A DNA stretch of 64,000 nucleotides from Clostridium sp. C2-6-12 (GTDB taxonomy: Bacteria; Bacillota; Clostridia; Clostridiales; Clostridiaceae): the NCBI RefSeq assembly GCF_009928485.1, contig NZ_JAABNP010000025.1:29681-93680 (forward strand), in the 5' to 3' direction. The notes under the pieces were generated by a model. The model was not told the origin of the DNA. It ran no database searches and was given only the letters and a program-made list of their open reading frames with translations. The position numbers were made by a program, and so were the translations under genes. This document shows, piece by piece, positions 45,648-55,543 of this stretch (position 1 is the first letter of the stretch; each line of letters starts with the position of its first letter).

Positions 45648-45680
45648 AAAAATGCAATTGTTATCCCAATTGCATTTTTT
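45648..45680. terminator. Bidirectional terminator between rpmB and spoVM
   Basis: A 13-bp stem AAAAATGCAATTG with CAATTGCATTTTT (45648-45660 with 45667-45679), six-base loop, T-rich on both sides. It serves rpmB (plus) and spoVM (minus). Confidence 0.9.
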
Positions 45681-45737
45681 ATTTTACTTAATTTAATTCA
45701 AGGTGATAAAAATGCTTAATATTTTCACCTTATGTAT

Positions 45738-45809
45738 CTATTGTTTTTTTCTAAAAAATTTTATTATACTTGATAAAAATTTAGGTAATTTAAAAGCTAT
45801 TATTTTCAT
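45738..45809 (-). CDS. spoVM: Stage V sporulation protein SpoVM (23 aa)
   Basis: SpoVM is a tiny amphipathic helix that marks the convex forespore membrane and anchors SpoIVA at the start of coat assembly. The ORF encodes 23 residues beginning MKIIAFKLPKFLSSIIKFFR. The IKLPKFL-type motif with its central proline is the SpoVM hallmark (B. subtilis has MKFYTIKLPKFLGG). SD AGGAGATG is appropriately spaced. Its place between rpmB and thiN is the same as in B. subtilis. spoIVA, its partner, is at the right end of the window. Confidence 0.92.
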   Translation of the reverse strand: MKIIAFKLPKFLSSIIKFFRKKQ

Positions 45810-45913
45810 TCTCTCATCTCCTATTGATTATTAATATAAAAAACATCTTAAAATTTAAACAGTCTTATTATAATAATATTCAATTCTCTTAGGAAATGTT
45901 CCAATTTTTAAAT

Positions 45914-45962
45914 AAAAAATAGGCAAATTTTAATTTTTTTATTTAGAAATCTGCCTATTTTA
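45914..45962 (-). terminator. Rho-independent terminator downstream of thiN
   Basis: On the minus strand AAAATAGGCAGATTT pairs with AAATTTGCCTATTTT (45948-45961 with 45916-45930), then TTATTT. It starts about 25 bases after the thiN stop. Confidence 0.85.
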
Positions 45963-45985
45963 TATTCTATATTTAATTTTTCTAA

Positions 45986-46621
45986 TCAATCCCTTGAATG
46001 AAGTATTAATAATTCTCCTGAATCATAACTTATTTCTATTGGAGTATCTATAAATTCATTACATATGGCACGTGGGGCTAATAAACTCATATCATAGCTT
46101 TCTAATATATATTTACCACCTATAATTTCTAAATTAGTCACCTTATCACTTAAAGCATGAAAAGATATATTATCTCCATAAGAACCATGTAATATCATTT
46201 TATTATGTCCAAGATAAATTCTGTTATTGTCATCTATAATCTCTAAATCTATACCTTTTTCCTTAGCAATCAAAAGCAAACCTATATTACCAAGCGTATG
46301 GTCCATTCTAGTTCCTGTTGCTCCAAATAAATATATTTTTTCAGCCCCTCTTTTGACAGCTTCCATTAATGCAATTTCTGTATCTGTATAATCCTTTTCA
46401 GGTGGAAACTCCAATATTTCTTTTATTTTTAATCTTGCTTTATTTAAAATTTCTTTATTGGCAGAATCAAAGTCACCTATAAGCAAATCAGGGATAATAT
46501 TATAATTGTATAAACACTCGCAACCTTTATCTGCTGCTATAACAAAATTAACTCTACTTAGATAATCTCTTAACAACTTTTCTGATGGCGGATTTCCTCC
46601 ACTTATAATTGCTGAAATCAA
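45986..46621 (-). CDS. thiN: Thiamine pyrophosphokinase
   Basis: ThiN makes thiamine diphosphate from thiamine and ATP. The 211-aa protein has ISGGNPPSEKLL, AADKGCECLYNYNIIPDLLI, IGDFDSAN, FPPEKDYTDTEIAL and GATGTRMDHTLGNI, the typical TPK motifs, and a C-terminal beta domain. It lies 4 bp after rpe in the rsgA-rpe-thiN unit. Confidence 0.95.
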   Translation of the reverse strand: MISAIISGGNPPSEKLLRDYLSRVNFVIAADKGCECLYNYNIIPDLLIGDFDSANKEILNKARLKIKEILEFPPEKDYTDTEIALMEAVKRGAEKIYLFGATGTRMDHTLGNIGLLLIAKEKGIDLEIIDDNNRIYLGHNKMILHGSYGDNISFHALSDKVTNLEIIGGKYILESYDMSLLAPRAICNEFIDTPIEISYDSGELLILHSRD

Positions 46622-46625
46622 CTTT

Positions 46626-47270
46626 TTACCCCCTTAGAGCTTTTATATTTTCGCTGATTTCTCCTTCATTGAATACAGCTGAACCTGCAACTATTACATT
46701 AGCACCAGCTTCTATAACTTCTCTTACATTGTGTTTATCTATTCCTCCATCAACTTCTATTAATAATGAAGGATTAACTTTGTTACTCATTTCCTTTATT
46801 TCTCTAATCTTATCTAAACAATATGGTATAAATTTTTGTCCTCCAAATCCAGGATTAACAGTCATTATCAAGACCATATCTAAGCTTGGAATCAAATCTT
46901 TTAATACAGATGTTGGAGTCCCTGGGTTTAATGAAACTGCTGCTTTTTTGCCTTTTGATTTAATATAATTAATTGTTCTATCTATATGTCTATCTGCTTC
47001 ATAATGAACAGTTATTATGTCAGCTCCTGCTTCTATAAAATCATCTATGTAATTTGATGGATTATTTATCATTAAGTGAACATCAAATACCCTTTGTGTT
47101 CTATTTCTTATTGATTTAATTACAGGCAATCCAAGTGATATATTGGGTACAAAATTTCCATCCATTACATCAATATGAACAAACTCTGCTCCTCCCCTAT
47201 CTATTCTTTCTATGTCCTCTCCTAATTTTGAAAAATCTGCTGATAATATTGATGGTGCAATTTTTACCAT
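46626..47270 (-). CDS. rpe: Ribulose-phosphate 3-epimerase
   Basis: Rpe interconverts Ru5P and Xu5P in the pentose phosphate pathway. The 214-aa TIM-barrel protein has [49 protein letters not shown] and EVDGGI, with the metal-binding His/Asp residues. It overlaps the end of rsgA by 7 bp. Confidence 0.97.
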   Translation of the reverse strand: MVKIAPSILSADFSKLGEDIERIDRGGAEFVHIDVMDGNFVPNISLGLPVIKSIRNRTQRVFDVHLMINNPSNYIDDFIEAGADIITVHYEADRHIDRTINYIKSKGKKAAVSLNPGTPTSVLKDLIPSLDMVLIMTVNPGFGGQKFIPYCLDKIREIKEMSNKVNPSLLIEVDGGIDKHNVREVIEAGANVIVAGSAVFNEGEISENIKALRG

Positions 47271-48136
47271 TTATTTTTTTCCTCCTCCATTATTTCTTCT
47301 AATGTTTTTATATAAAAATTATATCTATACCTATTAATTTTATCATCCTCTACAGCTGTTTTTAAAGCGCACCCTGGCTCTTTGTAATGAAAACATCCTC
47401 TAAACTTACATTTATCATTATACTCACTAAATTCAGGAAAACAATATTTTAAGGACTCTTTATCCATTAAATCTTTTATTTCTAATGTAGAAAATCCAGG
47501 AGTATCCACTATATATCCATCAGCCACTTCTATAAGTTCACTATGTCTTGTAGTATGTTTTCCTCTTCCAATCTTTTCACTTACTTTACCTGTTTCCATG
47601 TGTTCATTGTCAGAAAGCTTATTGATTAAAGTTGATTTTCCTGCCCCAGAAGGTCCGCAAAAAACCGTAGTATTTCCTTTCATTTTTTCTTTTAACCTTT
47701 CAATTCCAATACCTGCTTTAGCATTTATATAAAGTACTTCATAACCAATATCATTTATACGCTTCTTTATTTCTTCCCGCTCTTCTTCTGACACTAAATC
47801 AATTTTATTTAAACATACTACAACTTCAATATCATTATGTTCGCATAAAATCAAAAATTTATTTAATAAATCAAAATTTATGTCTGGATTTTTAACTGCA
47901 AAAACAATAAATGCTAGCGAAACATTTGCAACTGTCGGCCTGATTAATTCTGACTTTCTCTTATGGATTTCTTCAATAACGCCTTTTCCTTTTTCTATTT
48001 TAATCGTAACATTATCTCCTACCATAGGTTTTATATCCATGTGTCTAAATTTACCTCTAGCCTTGCATTCTATTATATCATTTTCTGTTTTGATATAATA
48101 AAAGCCTCCTATACCCTTTATTATTTTGCCATTCAT
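47264..48136 (-). CDS. rsgA: Ribosome small subunit-dependent GTPase RsgA
   Basis: RsgA is a circularly permuted GTPase that checks late 30S maturation. The 290-aa protein has an N-terminal OB domain, [11 protein letters not shown] (G4) ahead of the P-loop [23 protein letters not shown], and a C-terminal zinc site [21 protein letters not shown] precedes the ATG. In B. subtilis (cpgA) it lies next to prkC, as here, but the prkC terminator separates them. Confidence 0.96.
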   Translation of the reverse strand: MNGKIIKGIGGFYYIKTENDIIECKARGKFRHMDIKPMVGDNVTIKIEKGKGVIEEIHKRKSELIRPTVANVSLAFIVFAVKNPDINFDLLNKFLILCEHNDIEVVVCLNKIDLVSEEEREEIKKRINDIGYEVLYINAKAGIGIERLKEKMKGNTTVFCGPSGAGKSTLINKLSDNEHMETGKVSEKIGRGKHTTRHSELIEVADGYIVDTPGFSTLEIKDLMDKESLKYCFPEFSEYNDKCKFRGCFHYKEPGCALKTAVEDDKINRYRYNFYIKTLEEIMEEEKNKW

Positions 48137-48301
48137 ATTTTTCCTCCATTATCATATATATTATATACTTCTTGTGTAAATAATCTAAATATTAATTTTC
48201 CTACATAGTTTTTATAAGAATAAAAGATTTAATGTATAATACTATCAAATAAATATAATTATTTAATAAATTATCAAATTCATCTTAAATATAATTTTAT
48301 T

Positions 48302-48340
48302 ATAAAAGGAGAGGTTTTTTTTAGCAACCTCTCCTTTTAT
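48302..48340 (-). terminator. Rho-independent terminator downstream of prkC
   Basis: A 15-bp stem ATAAAAGGAGAGGTT with AACCTCTCCTTTTAT (48302-48316 with 48326-48340) lies about 50 bases after the prkC stop; the minus-strand 3' side runs into more AT. It is near-symmetric and may act both ways. Confidence 0.8.
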
Positions 48341-48390
48341 TTTATTTATTAACATTTCTAACTTGATGCTTTACTATTAAATGTTAATTG

Positions 48391-50322
48391 TTAGTTACCC
48401 TTTGTGCTGTTAAATGGACTTGTAGCAGTATTTCCTGTTCCTGGCGTAGTTTTTGTTGTATCCGTTGATGTTCCTCCTGGCCCAGGCGTAGTTCCTTTAT
48501 TTGGTGTAGTTCCAGGCGTAGTTCCTGGTGTTTTATCAGTAGTTCCAGGTTTTTGAGTTCCTGGTGTTGTTGGGTCAGTAACAGGAGCTTCTTGTTTAGC
48601 TACATATTTTCCTACTTCTATAGTAATTGAAGTTCCTTGTTCTACATTTTTATTTGCTTCAATGGATTGACTTAATACCTTCCCATCTTCACCTTGATTT
48701 TGTGTTTCTTTCTCTTTAATACCATACTTTAACTTAGCGTCAAATAGGCTACTCTTAGCACCTTCCACATCTAAGCCTAATACATTAGGAACTTTTGAAA
48801 ACTTAATTTCTGGCCCTTTACTTACAACAAGAGTTACTTTAGTTTTTGAATTAACCTCAGTATCTTTCTTTGGTGTTTGATCCTTAATTTGTCCCTTAGG
48901 TATATTATCACTATAATCTTCTGAAGACTTTATATTGTCTGCTTCAATACCATAAGATTTTAAGATAGTTTTAGCTTCATCTAAGTCTCGACCTTCTAAA
49001 TCCGGCATTTTATTATTACCCTTGCTTCCAGAACTTACAATAACTCGGACTTCACTTTTTTCTTTAACCATTGTATCTGCATCTGGTTTCATTTGGATAA
49101 TAGTGCCCTCTGCTGCATCATTAACTTCTCTATCAGCTTCAACTAATTTTAGATTTAAAGCATCAAGTTCTTTTTTCGCATCATCAATATTTTTTCCTAC
49201 TAAATTAGGCACTTTAACTTCTTTGGTACTAATACTTCCTCCGGGAATTGCCATTTTATATGCTGCAACCCCTAATCCAGCCAATAACAATATTAAAATT
49301 ACTCCTACACCAATTTTAATAAATTTGCTCTTACTTATAAAACCTGATTTTTCATCATCTTCGTCTTCATCATAATAATCATCTTCATCATATTCGTCAT
49401 ACTCATCATTAATCTTAGCTTCCTGTTTTGATATTTGTTGTGTTACGGCTGACATTATAATTGTATGATCATCATTATCTTCATTTATATTAATTTTTGC
49501 ATTAGGATCATCCTTTATTTTTTGAAGATCTGCAATCATTTCTTTAGCTGTTTGATATCTTTTAACAGGTTCTTTTTCCATAGCTTTTACAATTAATTGA
49601 CTTAAACTATCTGGAATCTTTGAATTAATATTTTTAGGTGGTACAACTTCCTCTTGAAGATGTTTTAATGCTATAGTTACAGCTGTATCCGCTTGAAATG
49701 GTAGAGTTCCTGTAACCATTTCATATAATACAACTCCTAACGAATATAAGTCTGTTCTACAATCTATAAAACCGCCTTTTGCTTGTTCTGGAGATAAATA
49801 ATGAGCTGAGCCCATTATTGTACTAGTATTTGTAATAGTTTCAGAATTTGCTGATTTTGCTATTCCAAAATCACTTACCTTCATAATTCCGTCTTCAGTT
49901 ACAAGAATGTTTTGAGGCTTAACATCTCTATGGATTATATTGTTTCTATGAGCACAATCTAAAGCTCTTGCAATTTGCATAGCAACAGATATTGCAGTTT
50001 CGTAATTCATTTTTCCAACTTGCTTTATTATATCTTTTAATGTTTTTCCTTTTACATATTCCATTACGATGTAATTAATACTATCTTGAGTACCTACATC
50101 AAGTATATTAACTATATTGTTGTCAGATAGAGTTGCAATAGCGGTTGCTTCTCCTTTAAATTTTTCAACTATATCAGCATTATCACAAAATTCATTTTTC
50201 AATATTTTAACAGCAACAAATCTATTTAATTTATTATCTCTTGCTTTAAATACTTGTGACATTCCGCCTTCGCCTATTTTTTCTAACAACTCGTATCTGT
50301 TTCCAAGTACAATTCCATCCAT
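48391..50322 (-). CDS. prkC: PASTA-domain Ser/Thr protein kinase PrkC (StkP-type)
   Basis: PrkC senses muropeptides and controls cell-wall and germination responses. The 643-aa protein has an N-terminal Hanks kinase domain (about 10-270: GEGGMSQVFKA, VAVKI with Lys39, HRDVKPQN, SDFGIAK, SAHYLSPEQA), an acidic juxtamembrane stretch, one transmembrane helix (about 335-358), and three PASTA repeats (about 363-575). The extracellular tail is a Thr/Pro/Gly-rich low-complexity region of about 65 residues (PGTTPGTTPNKG type), which is not typical of PrkC. It is 2 bp after prpC. Confidence 0.96.
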   Translation of the reverse strand: MDGIVLGNRYELLEKIGEGGMSQVFKARDNKLNRFVAVKILKNEFCDNADIVEKFKGEATAIATLSDNNIVNILDVGTQDSINYIVMEYVKGKTLKDIIKQVGKMNYETAISVAMQIARALDCAHRNNIIHRDVKPQNILVTEDGIMKVSDFGIAKSANSETITNTSTIMGSAHYLSPEQAKGGFIDCRTDLYSLGVVLYEMVTGTLPFQADTAVTIALKHLQEEVVPPKNINSKIPDSLSQLIVKAMEKEPVKRYQTAKEMIADLQKIKDDPNAKININEDNDDHTIIMSAVTQQISKQEAKINDEYDEYDEDDYYDEDEDDEKSGFISKSKFIKIGVGVILILLLAGLGVAAYKMAIPGGSISTKEVKVPNLVGKNIDDAKKELDALNLKLVEADREVNDAAEGTIIQMKPDADTMVKEKSEVRVIVSSGSKGNNKMPDLEGRDLDEAKTILKSYGIEADNIKSSEDYSDNIPKGQIKDQTPKKDTEVNSKTKVTLVVSKGPEIKFSKVPNVLGLDVEGAKSSLFDAKLKYGIKEKETQNQGEDGKVLSQSIEANKNVEQGTSITIEVGKYVAKQEAPVTDPTTPGTQKPGTTDKTPGTTPGTTPNKGTTPGPGGTSTDTTKTTPGTGNTATSPFNSTKGN

Positions 50323-50324
50323 AA

Positions 50325-51044
50325 TTATATATCTCCTCCAAACAACAATACTGTTATATTATCTCTGCCACCATTTGCTTTTGCTAAAGCCACCAGCCTA
50401 TCAGCGCTTTTTATATAGTCTTTTTCTTCAGTGATAATTTGCAGAATTTCTTCTTTAGTCAGCTCATTTGTTAATCCATCTGAACACAATATGTATAATT
50501 CATATTCATTATTATCTAACTCAAAAACATCTACTACTACAGAACTACTAGTACCTAGAGCTCTTGTAATAATATTTTTTTTAGGATGATTTTCAGCCTC
50601 TTGTTCGCTTATACTTCCACTGTCAACAAGCTCTTGCACTAAAGAATGGTCTTTAGTGATCTTTTTAATTTCATTATTCCTTATTGCAAAGCAACAACTA
50701 TCGCCAACATTAGCAATATGTATAAACTCTTTAGTAATAAAACAGACTGTGACTGTTGTTCCCATTCCACTTAATTTCTCGTTTGTATTAGAAAAATTAA
50801 ATATATCTGTATTAACCTTTTTAATGGCTTCCTCTATTAAATCTCTTGAATTTGAAGAAGAAAATTTTTCATCAACATAACTCACTATTCTTTCTGCTGC
50901 CATCTGACTTGCAACTTCTCCAGCGTTATGTCCACCCATTCCGTCTGCTACAACATAAATTTTAAACTCTTCCTTCTCTAAATAAGAGGCAAAATCTTCA
51001 TTTAATGTTCGTTTTAATCCCACATCACTTACTAAGCCTACCAT
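50325..51044 (-). CDS. prpC: PP2C-family Ser/Thr phosphatase PrpC (Stp)
   Basis: PrpC reverses PrkC phosphorylation. The 239-aa protein has the PPM metal motifs: DVGLKRTLNEDF, VVADGMGGHNAGEVAS, GMGTTVTVCFI, CSDGLTNEL and GGRDNITVLLF. It overlaps no gene but is 1 bp from rlmN and 2 bp from prkC, so the kinase/phosphatase pair is coupled. Confidence 0.97.
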   Translation of the reverse strand: MVGLVSDVGLKRTLNEDFASYLEKEEFKIYVVADGMGGHNAGEVASQMAAERIVSYVDEKFSSSNSRDLIEEAIKKVNTDIFNFSNTNEKLSGMGTTVTVCFITKEFIHIANVGDSCCFAIRNNEIKKITKDHSLVQELVDSGSISEQEAENHPKKNIITRALGTSSSVVVDVFELDNNEYELYILCSDGLTNELTKEEILQIITEEKDYIKSADRLVALAKANGGRDNITVLLFGGDI

Positions 51045-51045
51045 T

Positions 51046-52089
51046 TTACTCTTCCCTCATTTCTTGGGTTTCCATATAACTTCTTCTAAGTTGTCCACAT
51101 GCTGCATTAATATCGCTTCCCATTTCACGCCTTGTAGTAACTTCAATACCAAAACTCTTTAATATCTCAGAAAAATCTTCTATTGACTTCTTCGAAGACC
51201 TTTTAAAAGAATTTTCTTTTATTTCATTTACTGGTATTAAATTAACATGGCAAAGCATTCCTTTTAATAATTTTCCTAATGCTTTTGCATCTTCTTTACC
51301 ATCATTTACATCTTTAACTAATGCATATTCAAAAGTAATTCTTCTGTTTGTTTTATTAACATAATATCTACATGCTTCTAATATTTCATTAATGCTATAT
51401 TTATTTGCTATAGGCATAATTTCTTTTCTTTTTTCATCACAAAATGCGTGTAGGGATATTGCAAGTGTTATGCTAAAATCTTTATCTGCCAATTCATATA
51501 TTTTAGGCACAATTCCACAAGTAGACAATGTTATATGTCTTTGCCCAATATTTAATCCATATTCTGCAGAAACCACTTCCAAAAATTTAACTACATTTTC
51601 ATAATTATCTAGAGGTTCTCCACTTCCCATAAGTACTATATTAGATATTCTATCTCCAATATAATTTTGGACTACAAGCACTTGTGACAAAATTTCTCCT
51701 GTGGTTAAATTTCTAATTCGTCCCTCTAAGGTAGATGCACAGAATTTACATCCCATTCTACATCCCACTTGAGTTGATATACATATAGAATTTCCATGTT
51801 TATATCTCATAAGTACTGATTCAATTAAGTTTCCATCTTTAAATCCTAATAAAAACTTTTCAGTTCCATCTATTTCAGATTTATAAACTTCTATTACCCT
51901 TGGTAAATCAATAGTAAAGTTTTCTTTCAATTTAGATATAAGTGATTTAGGAAGATTTCTCATATCATCAAATTGATTTATCCCTTTATAAATCCATGAT
52001 AATATCTGTTTTCCTCTAAATGCACTTTCATCATTTTCTTTCATCCATACTTTAAGTTCTTCTAAAGTATAATCTAGTAAATTGTCCAT
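51046..52089 (-). CDS. rlmN: 23S rRNA (adenine2503-C2)-methyltransferase RlmN
   Basis: RlmN is a dual-specificity radical SAM enzyme for A2503 of 23S rRNA and A37 of some tRNAs. The 347-aa protein has the cluster motif [18 protein letters not shown], and the C-terminal region with AACGQLR, which carries the conserved resolving cysteine. It lies 14 bp after rsmB. Confidence 0.96.
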   Translation of the reverse strand: MDNLLDYTLEELKVWMKENDESAFRGKQILSWIYKGINQFDDMRNLPKSLISKLKENFTIDLPRVIEVYKSEIDGTEKFLLGFKDGNLIESVLMRYKHGNSICISTQVGCRMGCKFCASTLEGRIRNLTTGEILSQVLVVQNYIGDRISNIVLMGSGEPLDNYENVVKFLEVVSAEYGLNIGQRHITLSTCGIVPKIYELADKDFSITLAISLHAFCDEKRKEIMPIANKYSINEILEACRYYVNKTNRRITFEYALVKDVNDGKEDAKALGKLLKGMLCHVNLIPVNEIKENSFKRSSKKSIEDFSEILKSFGIEVTTRREMGSDINAACGQLRRSYMETQEMREE

Positions 52090-52103
52090 ATGTCCACCTA
52101 CTA

Positions 52104-53420
52104 TTATCTTTTTTCTAATTTTGCCACAAAGAATCCATCCATATTTTCGTTTGGCAGAATAGTTAAAGATCCATTTTTGTTGTACATTAAATTATCTTGC
52201 TTACCAATAAAGATTTTTTTCACTGCACAGTCTTTATGTTTATTAACAAACCAATCAATATTTTCTTCATTTTCTTCTTGATTTAATGTACATGTTGAAT
52301 AAATCATAATACCACCAGTTTTTAAATACTGCCATGCATTTTCCATTATATCTCTTTGAATTGGTATTATTTCTCTTAAATCATTTCTTGATTTATTCCA
52401 TTTAATTTCTGGTTTCTTTCTTATAATTCCAATTCCCGAACATGGAACATCTATTAAAACTCTATCGCTAGCTTCCACTAATTCAGGATTTAATTTAGTA
52501 GCATCGTGCGCCTTAACTTCAACATTAGTTATACCTAGTCTATCACAATTTTCTTTAATTAATCCAAGTTTAGACTCATGAATATCATAAGCTAACACTT
52601 TTCCTGTATTTTGAAGGATTTCAGCAATATGAGTAGTTTTCCCCCCTGGTGCACTACATAAATCAACTACTGTCATTCCTTCTTCTAATTCCAATAAAGG
52701 TGCTATAACCATTGCACTTTCATCTTGAACTGTAATTTTACCTTCTATGAAAAGTGGATTAGTTTCTATAGATTTTCCACCTTTAATTGAAATTGCTTCT
52801 GGACAAACTGCTCCTTCTTCAATTTCATATCCAAGTTCTTCTAACTTTTCAAATACTTCATCATAATCTGCTGTCATTCCATTTACCCTTACGCTGACTT
52901 CTGGAATCACATTTAATCCTGACATTATTTTCTTTGCTAAATTTTCTCCATATTGCTTTATTAAAAGTCTAATCATCCAAGGTTCAAACGAAAACTTATA
53001 AGCATATTCATCAATTTTATTTCCTAAAACTTCAATATCATCTGGATTTTTAGTAAAACTTCTTAGTATTCCATTTACTAATTTCGAATCATTTTCTGAA
53101 ATTTCTTTAGCCTCTTCTACAGCTTCATTACATGCTGCATAGCTTGGTATTTTATCCAAGAAGTTCATTTGATAAACTGCTACTCTTAAGATATTTAGAA
53201 CGTCCTTATTCATTAATTTAATATCTTTTACAAAATTTGAAATTATAATATCTAAAGTTTTCTTTCTTCTTAAAACTCCATATACAATTTCAGTTAACAA
53301 CGCTTTATCTTTTTCATTAAGTTCTACTTCATTTAATTCTTTTGATAGAATTATATTAGAGTATGCTCCTTCATTTAAAACTCTACCTAATATCTTTACT
53401 GCTAATTTTCTACAATTCAT
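52104..53420 (-). CDS. rsmB: 16S rRNA (cytosine967-C5)-methyltransferase RsmB
   Basis: RsmB methylates C967 of 16S rRNA. The 438-aa protein has an N-terminal NusB-like RNA-binding domain (about 1-135) and the C-terminal SAM domain: [33 protein letters not shown] and [12 protein letters not shown] with the two catalytic cysteines. It follows a metalloprotease gene and precedes rlmN in the fmt-rsmB-rlmN-prpC-prkC group. Confidence 0.96.
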   Translation of the reverse strand: MNCRKLAVKILGRVLNEGAYSNIILSKELNEVELNEKDKALLTEIVYGVLRRKKTLDIIISNFVKDIKLMNKDVLNILRVAVYQMNFLDKIPSYAACNEAVEEAKEISENDSKLVNGILRSFTKNPDDIEVLGNKIDEYAYKFSFEPWMIRLLIKQYGENLAKKIMSGLNVIPEVSVRVNGMTADYDEVFEKLEELGYEIEEGAVCPEAISIKGGKSIETNPLFIEGKITVQDESAMVIAPLLELEEGMTVVDLCSAPGGKTTHIAEILQNTGKVLAYDIHESKLGLIKENCDRLGITNVEVKAHDATKLNPELVEASDRVLIDVPCSGIGIIRKKPEIKWNKSRNDLREIIPIQRDIMENAWQYLKTGGIMIYSTCTLNQEENEENIDWFVNKHKDCAVKKIFIGKQDNLMYNKNGSLTILPNENMDGFFVAKLEKR

Positions 53421-53435
53421 ACGCTACCTCTTTTT

Positions 53436-54125
53436 TTAATCATTACTATTGTTTATAGCAATGAGTCTTATTAAATTTGATACTGCCATTAGAGTTGCAG
53501 CTACATAAGTCATTGCTGCTGCATCTAGTACTTTTTGTGCATTCCTAGTTTCATCACCATATAATATACCTCTTGATTTTAATATATTCAAAGCCCTAGT
53601 AGAAGCATCAAATTCAACAGGTAATGTTATTAATTGAAAAATCACTACTGAGGAAAATAAAATTATACCTAGCCATGTAAGCCCTTTAAACCCTAGTAAA
53701 ATTCCTATGAAGAATAATATCCACGATATACCTGATCCAAAATTCACAACAGGTACTATAGAATTTCTTATTGTTAACGGCGCATACTTTTCCTTATGCT
53801 GAATCGCATGCCCAACTTCATGAGCTGCAATTCCTGCTGAAGATATACTTCCTCCGGAATACACTTCTGGTGATAATCTTAATATTCTGCTGGAAGGGTC
53901 ATAATGATCTCCTAATTTTGAATTTATAACTTCTATTCTCACATCATTAAGTCCAGCTTCATCCAACATCATTCTTGCAATTTCCTTACCAGTATAACCA
54001 TTCATAGTTCTAACCTGACTATATTTATTATATGTGCTGTTTATTTTAGATTGTGCCCAAAATGAAATAATAATAGCCGGAATTAATATTATCATTGTAG
54101 GGTCAAAAATTGGATAAAAGTGCAT
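53436..54125 (-). CDS. YugP-type membrane zinc metallopeptidase
   Basis: The 229-aa protein has the HExxH motif AAHEVGHAIQH (His102, Glu103, His106) and four or so hydrophobic segments: the N-terminal MIILIPAIIISFW, two central ones around 125-165, and a C-terminal ATLMAVSNLIRLIA. This matches the YugP/DUF2744-like membrane peptidases found next to rsmB in many clostridia. Its substrate is not known. It lies 14 bp after fmt. Confidence 0.9.
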   Translation of the reverse strand: MHFYPIFDPTMIILIPAIIISFWAQSKINSTYNKYSQVRTMNGYTGKEIARMMLDEAGLNDVRIEVINSKLGDHYDPSSRILRLSPEVYSGGSISSAGIAAHEVGHAIQHKEKYAPLTIRNSIVPVVNFGSGISWILFFIGILLGFKGLTWLGIILFSSVVIFQLITLPVEFDASTRALNILKSRGILYGDETRNAQKVLDAAAMTYVAATLMAVSNLIRLIAINNSND

Positions 54126-54139
54126 TTTTCATCCCTCCA

Positions 54140-55066
54140 TTATCCTAAAACTATATTTTTTTCTATTTCATGCCCATTTATATATTGTTCTATAGTTAAT
54201 GGCTTTCCATTTGGAAATTGTACTTTCTTTACAATAAGTACACTATCTTTACACGCTATTTTTACCCCATTTTTATTTACATCCAATATTGTCCCTGGCT
54301 TACTAGATGATTTTTCTTCTGAAACTTCTGTTTCATATATTTTCATTCTTTCCCCTTTATAATCAGTGTAAGCTATTGGCCATGGATTTAATCCTCTTAC
54401 TAGATTATGAATTTCATTAGAACTTTTATTCCAATCTATATTTGCAAGTTCTTTATCTAGCATTTTAGCATAAAAAGTTTCATCCGGTTGTTTTTCTGGG
54501 ACAATACTGCCACTTACAATTCCATCTATGCTTTTTATTAAAAGATCTGCTCCCCTTACCATTAATATATCATGTAACTCTCCACTTGTCATATTATCAG
54601 TAATTTCCACTTCATCCTTAAGGATCATGTCACCAGTATCAATTCCTGGATCCATAAGAATTGTGGTATTTCCAGCAACCTTTTCACCTTTTATTACTGA
54701 CCACTGAATCGGAGCAGCTCCTCTATACATTGGAAGCAATGATCCATGAAGATTTATACATCCATACTTAGGTATATCAAGAACTTCTTTAGTCAAAATC
54801 TGTCCAAAGGCTATTACAATCATCAAATCAGGTTTTAAATCTTTTAAAGTTTGAATTAATTCTAAATCTGCTTTAAGCTTTACAGGCTGATAGATTGGAA
54901 TTCCATGCTTTAACGCTTCTTCTTTAACTGCTGAATATGCCATTTTCTTGCCTCTGCCTTTTGGCTTATCAGGCTGAGTAAGTACTGCAGTAACATTATA
55001 TTTTTCAATTAATTTCTTTAAAGACGGAACTGCAAAATCAGGAGTACCCATAAATACTATATTCAT
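54140..55066 (-). CDS. fmt: Methionyl-tRNA formyltransferase
   Basis: Fmt formylates initiator Met-tRNA with 10-formyl-THF. The ATG at 55066 (308 aa, [16 protein letters not shown]) has SD AGGAGG seven bases upstream; the longer open frame is rejected. The motifs [18 protein letters not shown] and [11 protein letters not shown] are present. It follows def, the standard def-fmt pair. Confidence 0.97.
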   Translation of the reverse strand: MNIVFMGTPDFAVPSLKKLIEKYNVTAVLTQPDKPKGRGKKMAYSAVKEEALKHGIPIYQPVKLKADLELIQTLKDLKPDLMIVIAFGQILTKEVLDIPKYGCINLHGSLLPMYRGAAPIQWSVIKGEKVAGNTTILMDPGIDTGDMILKDEVEITDNMTSGELHDILMVRGADLLIKSIDGIVSGSIVPEKQPDETFYAKMLDKELANIDWNKSSNEIHNLVRGLNPWPIAYTDYKGERMKIYETEVSEEKSSSKPGTILDVNKNGVKIACKDSVLIVKKVQFPNGKPLTIEQYINGHEIEKNIVLG

Positions 55067-55087
55067 TTCTTTTCCTCCTGTCATCAA

Positions 55088-55528
55088 TTATTTTTTTACT
55101 CTATCAATAAATAAAGTTCCATTTAAATGATCATATTCATGTAAAATAGCTCTTGCGAGTAATTCTTCTGCTTCAATTTCGAATTCTTCACCTTTTTCAT
55201 TTAAAGCTCTTGCTCTAACATAATTAGGTCTCATAACTTCTTCTGTTTCTCCTGGTAAGCTTAAACAACCTTCTTCATCTATTTGTGAACCACTTGTTTC
55301 TATTATTTCAGGATTAATAAATACTAATGGACCTTCTCCAATATCTACTACAAATAGTCTCTTTAAAATTCCTACTTGCGGCGCAGCAAGACCAACTCCA
55401 TCTGCATCATACATAGTTTCCTTCATATCTTCAATTAAAGTCAATAATCTGTCATCTATTCCTTCAACTTCTCTACATCTTTTTCTTAATACGTCATCTC
55501 CAAATTTTCTTATATTTCTTAATGCCAT
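55088..55528 (-). CDS. def: Peptide deformylase
   Basis: Def removes the N-formyl group from nascent proteins. The 146-aa protein has the three motifs [10 protein letters not shown] (residues 44-53), EEGCLSLPG with Cys88, and HEYDH (His130, Glu131, His134), a metal-binding HExxH. It lies between priA and fmt, separated from priA by 15 bp. Confidence 0.98.
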   Translation of the reverse strand: MALRNIRKFGDDVLRKRCREVEGIDDRLLTLIEDMKETMYDADGVGLAAPQVGILKRLFVVDIGEGPLVFINPEIIETSGSQIDEEGCLSLPGETEEVMRPNYVRARALNEKGEEFEIEAEELLARAILHEYDHLNGTLFIDRVKK

Positions 55529-55543
55529 CTTTGCATCCCCCTA

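Larger units (their letters stand above)
45639..45985. other. Intergenic region rpmB-thiN (347 bp), contains spoVM
   Basis: Starting from rpmB there is a two-way terminator (45648-45680), then the spoVM gene (45738-45809, minus), AT-rich leader sequence to about 45900, and the thiN-side terminator (45914-45962). Confidence 0.7.
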
